This document shows positions 1-5,511 of a stretch of 7,777 nucleotides of DNA, in pieces (position 1 is the first letter of the stretch; every line of letters starts with the position of its first letter). The stretch is taken from the NCBI GenBank assembly GCA_019418625.1, contig DYBL01000031.1:1-7777 (forward strand), read 5' to 3'. The translations under genes and the position numbers were made by a program. Origin of the DNA: Clostridiales bacterium. Lineage in GTDB: Bacteria; Bacillota; Clostridia; Oscillospirales; Oscillospiraceae. The notes beneath the pieces are model-generated. The model made no database searches, was not told the origin of the DNA, and saw nothing but the letters and a program-made list of their open reading frames with translations.

Positions 1-164
1 TTACCAAGTCCAGCGGCAGGCGCAACGGAAATCTGCTGTTTACTCTCCGGCCTATCGGAGAGGTGATTGACCAGCACTACGACCGCCAACTGGCGGAATT
101 GGAGTTAGCCACAGAACGCCAGCGAGTGGCGAAACTCCTGCGGGCGCGGGAAAGCCCAACGTGA
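1..164 (+). CDS. 3' end of an unidentified element gene (partial)
   Basis: An open frame enters from the left edge and reads 53 codons (from base 3) to a TGA at 162-164. The tail is basic and helical: it starts with TKSSGRRNGNLLFTLRPIGE and continues into a Glu/Arg/Leu-rich amphipathic stretch. I do not recognise the family securely. The basic NGNLLF-RPI segment vaguely recalls C-termini of replication-initiator-type proteins of Clostridia elements, but this is a weak resemblance from memory. It sits upstream of the mob genes on the same strand, separated by the gene-free stretch 165-512. A hairpin about 30 bases after its stop could end its transcript. The start and main domain are outside the window. 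Confidence 0.55.
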   Translation, partial: TKSSGRRNGNLLFTLRPIGEVIDQHYDRQLAELELATERQRVAKLLRARESPT

Positions 165-194
165 CCGCCTGTGGGCCACTGTGTGCCCCGATTG

Positions 195-221
195 CGGGAG
201 GGGCAGAGTCCCTGCCCCTCT
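195..221 (+). terminator. GC-rich hairpin, possible terminator of the upstream gene
   Basis: Arms at 195-205 and 211-221 pair over 11 positions with one G.T wobble around the 5-base loop AGTCC. It lies 30 bases after the partial gene's stop. The following bases are GGCGGGTTT, with only three Ts, so termination would be weak. It could instead be part of the oriT structure. Confidence 0.35.
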
Positions 222-428
222 CGGCGGGTTTCAGGCCAGTGTGGGCCGGTTGTGGGAGGCGTTGCGGTACAAGGCTTCCGGCCCTTTTGGAGCGGAACCG
301 AAGGACGAAAGGGAAAGCAGGATAAAGACCGGGGTCGCCGGTGGCGCCTCCGGCCGGTCACTTCGCCCCGCAGTGCGGGTCGTTACGGGGTTTGCGGTGT
401 ATCAAAAGTGGGGTCAAAAACAGGCGGC

Positions 429-456
429 GGGGATCACGTTTGTGGTCACAATCCCC
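429..456 (+). promoter_or_regulatory. Nested inverted repeat upstream of mob genes (oriT-like)
   Basis: GGGGAT (429-434) pairs with ATCCCC (451-456), and within it TGTG (441-444) pairs with CACA (447-450). An alternative fold pairs GATCAC (432-437) with GTGGTC (442-447) using one wobble. Position and shape suit a relaxase or accessory-protein binding site; the function is inferred. Confidence 0.35.
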
Positions 457-485
457 GAACTCCTACTGCCATAACGAAAAAACAG

Positions 486-506
486 GGGGCATGCCCCGGA
501 AAGGAG
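486..506 (+). promoter_or_regulatory. Palindrome next to the Shine-Dalgarno of the RHH gene
   Basis: GGGGCATGCCCC (486-497) is a perfect palindrome ending three bases before the AAGGAG ribosome binding site (501-506) of the ribbon-helix-helix gene, which is 6 bases from its ATG. Dimeric RHH proteins bind short palindromes and often repress their own operons. An operator here, or an RNA hairpin masking the ribosome binding site, is a reasonable inference but not shown. Confidence 0.4.
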
Positions 507-512
507 CAGTTT

Positions 513-932
513 ATGGGCAAAAAAGAGAGATTCGCCTTCTATCTCACCCCGGAAAAGAAAGCCATTCTGGAGCGGAGGTACCGGGAGGACGGGAGCCGAA
601 GCATGACCGCCTTCATCGAGCGGGCGGTGGACTTTTACCTGGATTACCTCAACGCCAACGACGCCGGTCTGTTCCTCCCCACCTCCATCAAGTCTTACCT
701 GGATGGGCGGCTGGGACAACTGGAGGAACGGCTGTCCGCTATCGCCTTCCGGCAGGCAGTGGAGCAGGACATGGTGGCCGGCATCCTCGCCGATGCGTAC
801 CAATTCAGCGACGAAGATCTCCGCCGCCGGCGGGCGGAGAGCGTCAACAACGTGAAGAAAACCAACGGCCGCGTCTCGCTGGAGCAACGGGTACGTGGGG
901 CCTGGGAGGAGGACGATGAGTGGCAGGATTGA
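513..932 (+). CDS. Ribbon-helix-helix relaxosome accessory protein (MobC-like)
   Basis: A 139-residue soluble protein. Residues 5-11 (ERFAFYL) look like the DNA-contacting beta strand of a ribbon-helix-helix fold, followed by helices at about 12-25 and 31-46. The rest is helical and charged, ending in an acidic tail (EEDDEWQD). No signal peptide or membrane segment is seen. The start is ATG 513 because AAGGAG lies 6 bases before it; extending to the GTG at 171 adds low-complexity sequence without a ribosome binding site. The 3' end overlaps the relaxase start by 13 bases and carries that gene's AGGAGG, pointing to translational coupling. Known: small RHH proteins beside relaxases bind oriT and help load the relaxase. 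Inferred: the same role here, possibly with self-regulation through the palindrome at 486-497. It could alternatively act only as a repressor of the mob operon. Confidence 0.75.
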   Translation: MGKKERFAFYLTPEKKAILERRYREDGSRSMTAFIERAVDFYLDYLNANDAGLFLPTSIKSYLDGRLGQLEERLSAIAFRQAVEQDMVAGILADAYQFSDEDLRRRRAESVNNVKKTNGRVSLEQRVRGAWEEDDEWQD

Positions 933-2878
933 TTGTGAAAAGCCCTTATCTCAAGTGTGGAGGCGGCAGTTCGGTCAGCGGCTACCTGCGGTACATTGGG
1001 ACCAGAGAGCGGGTAGAGATCCTTCCGGATGGCCGCCCGCCTACCAGAAAGCAGGAGCAGCTCATCACAAAACTGGTGAAGGATTTTCCTAATAGCAAAG
1101 AACTGGACGAGTATTTGGACTACGCGGAGAAGCCCACCAAAGCCAACGCCTCCGCCTTCATTACCAGGGTGCTGGAGGAAAACTGGGCGCAGGTGCAGCA
1201 GTCAGAGGGCTACATGAAGTACATCGCCACCCGTCCACGGGCGGAGCGGCTGGGTGACCACGGACTCTTTGGGGACGAGGATGGCGTGGACTTAACCAAA
1301 GCAATGGAGGAATTGGATCAATACACCGGGAATGTTTGGACGCACATCCTCTCCCTGAAACGGGAAGATGCCGCCCGGCTGGGATACGATAATGCCAAGG
1401 CATGGATGAATCTGCTCCGGGCCAACCGCAATGACATCGCCGCTGCTATGAACATCCCGCCGAATCACTTCCGCTGGTATGCTGCCTTCCACGATGAGGG
1501 GAAGCACCCCCATGTCCACATGATGGCGTGGTCAACGGTGCCGGGGGAAGCCTATCTTACCAGAGAGGGCATCCGCAAAATCAAGTCCCAACTGACCAAT
1601 CAGATCTTCAAGCAGGAGATGCTCCACACCTACGAACAGAAGTCACAGTCACGGGACGAGCTGGTGCGGGAGGCACGCAGGGCCATTCGACGTCTGACCC
1701 GTGAGATGGCGCAGAGCATCTGCTCGGCTCCTGAGATCGGGCAGAAGATGGAACATCTGGCCACGCAGCTGGAGACGGTCAAAGGCAAGAAGTCCTACGG
1801 CTATTTGCCCAAGTCTGTCAAGAAAACCGTGGATGAGGTGGTGGACCGGCTGGAGGAGCTGCCAGTGGTCCGTGAGTGCTACGAGCAATGGTGCATCCTC
1901 CAAAATGAGGTGGACAGCTACTATCATGACAAGCCCAGAGAGAAGAAAAAGCTGTCCCAGGAGAAGGAGTTCCGGCAGATCAAGAACGCCGTCATCCAGG
2001 AGGCGGAGCGCATCCGGTTGGGGGAGATCACTTTCGAGAATGCTGATCTAACCTCTCACGACGAGCCGGAGCAACTGCGGGGCGAGTCCTATGATTGCTG
2101 GGAACTGCGGCAGAGCATCCGGGATGATTCGCTTCCTCTGGCCGACCGGGATCGGGCGGAGGAGGAACTGGAGCGACTGGCAGAGCAAGACGATACACAT
2201 GCCCAGTACCTCATGGGCCAACTCTACCGGGACGGTCCTCTGCTCATCCCGGACAGCCGGAAGGCAAAGCACTGGCTTACTCAGTCAGCGAATCAGGGAC
2301 TACCGGAGGCCCAGTATGCCTTGGGGAAACTGCTTCTCTCTGATGATACCGAAGTCCGTGACCCTGAGGAGGGCATCCGCTGGCTGAAGGGAGCGGCGGA
2401 GAACGGGAGCCAGTGGGCGGCCTACCGGCTGGGAAAGGAGTATCTGACCGGTCAGGCGGCGACCAAGGATACCTCTAAGGCTGCGGAGTGGTTCACCCAG
2501 TCGGCGGAGGCGGGCAACCAGTACGCCCAGTATCTACTGGGCAAGCTGTATCTGACGGGGCAGGGAGTAACTCACGACCAGACCCAAGCGATGGATTGGT
2601 TCAGCCGATCCGCCGCCCAGGGAAATCAGTATGCTCAGTTCTTCCTGGAGCAGAGAAACAATCTCCGCACGCCCTCTGTCATGCTGGCGGTCACTCACCT
2701 GCTCTACCACATGAGCAGGATCTTCGAGACCCGCTCCCTGTCCCAATCCAGCGCCGGTCTCCATGTGGACCGCAAGCTCCGAAGGAGAATCCAGGAGAAG
2801 AAAATCGCTATGGGCCACAAGCCGGACGACCACGAGGAGGAGCAGAATCAGGGCAGCATGGTCATGGGCGGGATGTGA
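920..2878 (+). CDS. MobP3-type conjugative relaxase with C-terminal Sel1 repeats
   Basis: A 652-residue protein predicted to nick one strand at oriT, stay linked to the 5' end through a tyrosine, and lead the strand into the recipient. The N-terminal domain (about 1-240) has two similar motifs, GYLRYIGTRERVE (21-33) and GYMKYIATRPRAER (97-110), as I recall for MobP3 relaxases; either may hold the catalytic tyrosine. The metal-binding histidine cluster is FHDEGKHPHVHMMAW, with H191, H196, H198 and H200. A charged, probably coiled-coil linker spans about 240-420. Four Sel1-like (TPR-type) repeats of about 36 residues follow at about 426-569, with recurrent A-Q-Y-x-L-G-K-L-Y and A-x-x-W-F-x-x-S-A patterns, then a basic tail. 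The GTG start at 920 is chosen because AGGAGG (907-912) sits 7 bases upstream; the alternative ATG at 916 is in another frame. No plus-strand terminator is seen before the convergent fic gene. Confidence 0.88.
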   Translation: MAGLIVKSPYLKCGGGSSVSGYLRYIGTRERVEILPDGRPPTRKQEQLITKLVKDFPNSKELDEYLDYAEKPTKANASAFITRVLEENWAQVQQSEGYMKYIATRPRAERLGDHGLFGDEDGVDLTKAMEELDQYTGNVWTHILSLKREDAARLGYDNAKAWMNLLRANRNDIAAAMNIPPNHFRWYAAFHDEGKHPHVHMMAWSTVPGEAYLTREGIRKIKSQLTNQIFKQEMLHTYEQKSQSRDELVREARRAIRRLTREMAQSICSAPEIGQKMEHLATQLETVKGKKSYGYLPKSVKKTVDEVVDRLEELPVVRECYEQWCILQNEVDSYYHDKPREKKKLSQEKEFRQIKNAVIQEAERIRLGEITFENADLTSHDEPEQLRGESYDCWELRQSIRDDSLPLADRDRAEEELERLAEQDDTHAQYLMGQLYRDGPLLIPDSRKAKHWLTQSANQGLPEAQYALGKLLLSDDTEVRDPEEGIRWLKGAAENGSQWAAYRLGKEYLTGQAATKDTSKAAEWFTQSAEAGNQYAQYLLGKLYLTGQGVTHDQTQAMDWFSRSAAQGNQYAQFFLEQRNNLRTPSVMLAVTHLLYHMSRIFETRSLSQSSAGLHVDRKLRRRIQEKKIAMGHKPDDHEEEQNQGSMVMGGM

Positions 2879-2882
2879 CCCC

Positions 2883-2909
2883 CCTCAAAAATTACGGCAC
2901 CTAAACAAT
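2883..2909 (+). repeat. Imperfect direct repeat, left copy
   Basis: This 27-base stretch matches 3858-3884 at 24 positions. Shared blocks are CCTCAAAAATT, CGGC and TAAACAAT; mismatches are at 2894 (A/G), 2899 (A/G) and 2901 (C/A). It starts five bases after the relaxase stop codon. The two copies bracket the fic/antitoxin cassette in the same orientation. Confidence 0.75.
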
Positions 2910-2933
2910 GATACAGCCAAAACGGAAAGATAG

Positions 2934-2961
2934 AAAAACCGCCCAGCGTTTCGCCGGGCGG
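2934..2961 (-). terminator. Rho-independent terminator of the antitoxin-fic operon
   Basis: CCGCCC (2939-2944) pairs with GGGCGG (2956-2961), and the minus-strand hairpin is followed by five Ts (AAAAA at 2934-2938 on the plus strand). It lies about 33 bases after the fic stop. There is no T-run on the plus-strand side, so it should act mainly on the minus strand and not end relaxase transcription. Confidence 0.8.
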
Positions 2962-2993
2962 CGGAGCCAAGCCTGTTGTCAAAACTTAGGATT

Positions 2994-3611
2994 CTATTGC
3001 AATGCCATGTCCGCTCCCACAATAGGTTCTTGGATCGTTTCGTCAAAGAACTTTATCAACGGGTCCATCACTCCCTGAGCCGCATAAATCGTTGCGATCA
3101 TAAACTCGTCCAGGTCGGCATTTGATAGATCAAACTCATAGCCTAAGTGTCGGATCCACTGGGTGAAAAAGAGCCGCTGGGTCCTTCCGTTCCCCTCTCG
3201 GAACGGATGAAGCATATTGATGGTGCTGTAAAAATCCGCAATTTCCTCAATGATTTCCTGATGAGAGCGTCCCTCGCCGGTGAAGGCAGCCAATCGGGTA
3301 AAACACGCATCCGCGCAAGCTTGGATCTCGGCGGCAGAGACAAATACCGTTCCTTTCTTAGAAATGTTGATCGTGCGTATCTGCCCCGCCCAATCGTAGA
3401 GATCACAAAACAAAAAATGATGAATGGATCTGTAATGCGTAAAGTCAAATTCCCCTGTAACTGGCTGCTGGTCAAGAAAACTGGCCTTGCCTAAAACAAC
3501 AGCCGCCTCTGTCTCCGCCAGTTTTGTTTCATCCTGAATACCGAGCTTATTGATCAGGCAGGATGTCCCAGGATAACAGTCTGCTGTGGTCGCCTCGATG
3601 CCGTATCCCAT
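2994..3611 (-). CDS. fic: Fic-domain AMP-transferase toxin (class I, VbhT/FicT-like)
   Basis: A 205-residue Fic protein with a complete active-site motif HPFREGNGRTQR (residues 135-146): catalytic His135, acidic Glu139 for Mg2+, and the GNGR anion-binding segment. YPGT (13-16) and DWAGQIRT (73-80) are also typical of bacterial Fic proteins. Known: such enzymes transfer AMP from ATP to a hydroxyl of target proteins; bacterial FicT-type toxins modify DNA gyrase and topoisomerase IV. The target here is not shown. No inhibitory S/TxxxEG motif was found inside the protein; it lies in the separate upstream gene, as in class I Fic systems. The start at 3611 is preferred because GGAGG lies 11 bases upstream, inside the antitoxin gene, and the ATG follows the antitoxin stop after one base. 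An in-frame ATG at 3629 would give 211 residues and a 17-base overlap but lacks a ribosome binding site. The gene is AT-richer than its neighbours and convergent with the relaxase. Confidence 0.92.
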   Translation of the reverse strand: MGYGIEATTADCYPGTSCLINKLGIQDETKLAETEAAVVLGKASFLDQQPVTGEFDFTHYRSIHHFLFCDLYDWAGQIRTINISKKGTVFVSAAEIQACADACFTRLAAFTGEGRSHQEIIEEIADFYSTINMLHPFREGNGRTQRLFFTQWIRHLGYEFDLSNADLDEFMIATIYAAQGVMDPLIKFFDETIQEPIVGADMALQ

Positions 3612-3612
3612 A

Positions 3613-3786
3613 TCAGGCAGTTCCTCCATTCGAGGCCGGAATCACCTGGGAGAGATATTCCTGAAGCGTGATCTCCCCTGCAAGCAGCTTGCGGCACAGT
3701 TCTTTGCATGTTTCTGTGACAGAAAATCCCTCCATCTTTAAGGAAAGCTCCGCTGTCCGAATCGAGCGTTCAATAGATCCCGACAT
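3613..3786 (-). CDS. VbhA-type antitoxin of the Fic toxin (57 aa)
   Basis: A small gene directly upstream of fic on the same strand. It begins MSGSIERSIRTAELSLKMEG and its C-terminal half contains AGEITLQEYLSQVI. The segment SLKMEG (residues 15-20) fits the (S/T)xxxE(G/N) inhibitory motif of Fic antitoxins, whose glutamate (here Glu19) reaches into the Fic active site and blocks productive ATP binding. The surrounding helix and the later G-E-hydrophobic segment also resemble VbhA. AGGAGGGGG lies just upstream of the ATG, a strong ribosome binding site. The stop is one base from the preferred fic start, so the pair should be translationally coupled with antitoxin made first. Family assignment rests on motif, size and position, without a database search. 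Confidence 0.87.
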   Translation of the reverse strand: MSGSIERSIRTAELSLKMEGFSVTETCKELCRKLLAGEITLQEYLSQVIPASNGGTA

Positions 3787-3819
3787 GTCTCCCCCTCCTG
3801 TATATCAGTTTTTATCTGC

Positions 3820-3848
3820 ATTGTAGCATAAGAATGCCGCAGTTGCAA
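3820..3848 (-). promoter_or_regulatory. Sigma-A-type promoter of the antitoxin-fic operon
   Basis: On the minus strand, TTGCAA (3843-3848) and TACAAT (3820-3825) are separated by 17 bases. Transcription would start near 3812, about 25 bases before the antitoxin ATG. The -35 hexamer begins ten bases from the right direct-repeat copy. Confidence 0.75.
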
Positions 3849-3857
3849 ATCGAAAAG

Positions 3858-3884
3858 CCTCAAAAATTGCGGCGCATAAACAAT
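3858..3884 (+). repeat. Imperfect direct repeat, right copy
   Basis: It matches 2883-2909 at 24 of 27 positions in the same orientation, 975 bases away. It lies just outside the promoter of the antitoxin-fic operon. The bases from here to 4045 contain a short CCTGCC/GGCAGG hairpin (3909-3924) but no gene that I can support. Confidence 0.75.
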
Positions 3885-4045
3885 AGAACCCTTCTCTACA
3901 GAAACAGTCCTGCCGCATGGCAGGGGCGGGATGCTGTTAACAATGCGAGCAACGGCTCTAAATGATAACTTTCTCTAAACTCTGCCCATTTGCCCTGGAT
4001 ATTTCCTGTTTCTGTGGTATGTTGTGTTGCTGAGGAGGGATGACC

Positions 4046-4252
4046 ATGACAACCAACCAAATCCCAGTCCAGCGGTGCCAGTACTGCGGGAGCGACGATC
4101 TGGGCCTGGGCTGGCAGCACGGTGAGGCGCTGGTGACCTACAAGAAGCACGGACTCCTGGGCAGCCGGCTCCGCTATCTGATCTGCCGCCGCTGCGGGGC
4201 CGTGGTTTATCAATGGGTGGCAGAACCCTACAAGTTCCCGCCCATTAAGTGA
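4046..4252 (+). CDS. Small zinc-ribbon protein (TFIIIB-like name in some databases)
   Basis: A 68-residue protein with two CxxC knuckles: CQYC (Cys11, Cys14) and CRRC (Cys47, Cys50), fitting one zinc-ribbon fold. No membrane segment or signal peptide. The pattern RCQYCGS...LICRRCGAVV...VAEPYKF matches small Clostridia proteins that, as I recall, are often labelled transcription initiation factor TFIIIB, a name taken from the zinc ribbon alone. The ATG at 4046 is preferred over the one at 4040 because AGGAGG (4033-4038) is 7 bases before it but only one base before 4040. It lies 53 bases upstream of the first recombinase with no terminator between, so the three genes are probably one transcript. 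A role in regulating or directing recombination is possible from context only. Confidence 0.75.
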   Translation: MTTNQIPVQRCQYCGSDDLGLGWQHGEALVTYKKHGLLGSRLRYLICRRCGAVVYQWVAEPYKFPPIK

Positions 4253-4305
4253 GCCACTCAGAAATTATACCGCAAATCAAAGATAAAAATTGCGAGGTGA
4301 AGAAT

Positions 4306-5511
4306 ATGGGTAAGAGACGGCCATCCGGCGACGGCATGGTCAGAAAACGGGAGGACGGCCGTTGGGAAGGCCGCATCGTAGTGGGCCACAAGGAAAGCGG
4401 CGACTCCATCTTCCGATATATCTACGCAGATAACCAAAAAGAACTGACCGCCCAACTCCGGCAGAACATCGACGCCTATCGGGGAGTGGACCTAACGGAG
4501 GAGAGCAGAATGACGCTGTCAGAGTGGCTGGACCGCTGGCTGGAGCAGATGGCACTCACCCTGCGCCTCGGCACCCTGAAACGGTACCGGGGCGACATGG
4601 ACCGCCATGTCAAGCCCCGCCTGGGACAAAAGAAGCTCACGCAACTCACCGCTGAGGATCTGCGGGAATTGTACCGCTTCCTTCTGGAACAGGGGCGAAT
4701 TGCCCCTCGCCCCGGCCAAGACCCCGGCCTCTCTCCCGCCACCGTCCGCGGTATCCACGCCGCCCTCCACCAAGCCCTCCAAGCGGCAGCAGACCAGGGG
4801 CTGATGCCCAACAACCCCGCCAAACATGTGGAGCCCCCCAAAGTTCCCCACAAGGCGATGAACATTCTGACCGAGGAGCAGCTGGAGGTCTTTCTGTCCG
4901 CAACGGACCGGGACCCGATTTGGCGGGACTTCTTCTACACGGAACTCACCACCGGTCTGCGGCTGGGTGAGATCTGTGGCCTCATGTGGAGCGACTTCGA
5001 TGGGCAAAAGGGCACCCTCAGCATCTCCCGCACGCTGCGTAAAGAAAAAGGCGGACGGCTGGTGGCCGGGGACACCAAGACCTACGCCGGGACCCGGACC
5101 ATCCTCCTGCCCACCAGCACGGCGGAACGGCTGCGGCTGCGAAAAAAGACTTCCTACTCACCTTGGATCTTCCATGATCCACTTCGCCCGGAAGCCCCGC
5201 TGAATCCCGGCACCGCATACCGCCAGCTGAAAAAAGTCCTGCAGGAGACCGGACTGCCTGAACTTAGATTCCACGATTTAAGGCACACCTTCGCCACCCA
5301 CGCCCTGGCCAGCGGAGTGGATGCCAAAACGCTCTCCGGCATTCTGGGCCACACCAAAGCCAGCTTCACCCTGGACACCTACACCCACACCACCGGGGAT
5401 ATGCAAAAGCGGGCGTCGGAGATCGTGGGCGGGTTCCTGACCGACTATTTGGGAGAGGAGATGGCTCCGTGGCAAAACGCAGAAAACACGGCGACGGCAG
5501 TGTCCGCCTGA
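4306..5511 (+). CDS. Tyrosine recombinase/integrase, first of a tandem pair
   Basis: A 401-residue phage-type integrase. An N-terminal AP2-like arm-binding domain lies at about 6-60 (GDGMVRKREDGRWEGRIVVG is its core), a SAM-like core-binding domain at about 69-180, and the catalytic domain at about 186-375. Catalytic residues are present: Arg219 (TGLRLGE), Lys258 (DTKTY), His323 and Arg326 (HDLRH), His349 (LGHT) and nucleophile Tyr359 (DTYTH). It should cut and rejoin DNA at att sites. Start ATG 4306 is chosen because GAGGTGA (4294-4300) precedes it; a GTG at 4249 overlaps the previous gene and adds 19 residues before the conserved domain. The last 43 bases overlap the second recombinase in another frame, so its final residues are read from DNA that also codes for the start of that protein. 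It shares domain order with the second recombinase, suggesting an old tandem duplication. Confidence 0.92.
   Translation: MGKRRPSGDGMVRKREDGRWEGRIVVGHKESGDSIFRYIYADNQKELTAQLRQNIDAYRGVDLTEESRMTLSEWLDRWLEQMALTLRLGTLKRYRGDMDRHVKPRLGQKKLTQLTAEDLRELYRFLLEQGRIAPRPGQDPGLSPATVRGIHAALHQALQAAADQGLMPNNPAKHVEPPKVPHKAMNILTEEQLEVFLSATDRDPIWRDFFYTELTTGLRLGEICGLMWSDFDGQKGTLSISRTLRKEKGGRLVAGDTKTYAGTRTILLPTSTAERLRLRKKTSYSPWIFHDPLRPEAPLNPGTAYRQLKKVLQETGLPELRFHDLRHTFATHALASGVDAKTLSGILGHTKASFTLDTYTHTTGDMQKRASEIVGGFLTDYLGEEMAPWQNAENTATAVSA

Larger units (their letters stand above)
165..512 (+). other. Gene-free, inverted-repeat-rich region; candidate oriT and mob promoter
   Basis: About 350 bases lie between the upstream stop and the accessory-protein start with no convincing gene. 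The open frame that extends leftward through this stretch from the accessory gene gives an Arg/Gly/Pro-rich, low-complexity product with no good ribosome binding site. Several inverted repeats are visible: a hairpin at 195-221, CCCGCA-G-TGCGGG at 367-379, a nested repeat at 429-456, and the perfect 12-base palindrome GGGGCATGCCCC at 486-497. Known: oriT of mobilizable elements usually lies just upstream of the mob genes and carries inverted repeats beside the nick site. A nick site cannot be assigned from sequence alone, and I found no convincing -35/-10 pair. Confidence 0.4.

Noticed and set aside
171..512. N-terminal extension of the RHH gene back to a GTG at 171
   Set aside because: The added 114 residues are Arg/Gly/Pro-rich with no domain, cover inverted repeats and lack a ribosome binding site, while ATG 513 has a well-spaced AAGGAG.
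2192..2626. Sel1 region read as a separate gene or a DNA repeat array
   Set aside because: The periodicity is at protein level and the frame is continuous with the relaxase; DNA copies are too diverged to be tandem DNA repeats.
3018..3494. Plus-strand open frame antisense to fic
   Set aside because: It lies opposite the conserved Fic motif, which is clearly the coding strand, and its own product shows no family features.
4249..4305. GTG 4249 as start of the first recombinase, overlapping the zinc-ribbon stop by four bases
   Set aside because: A 4-base overlap is attractive, but no purine-rich ribosome binding site precedes it. ATG 4306 has GAGGTGA and begins like the second recombinase.
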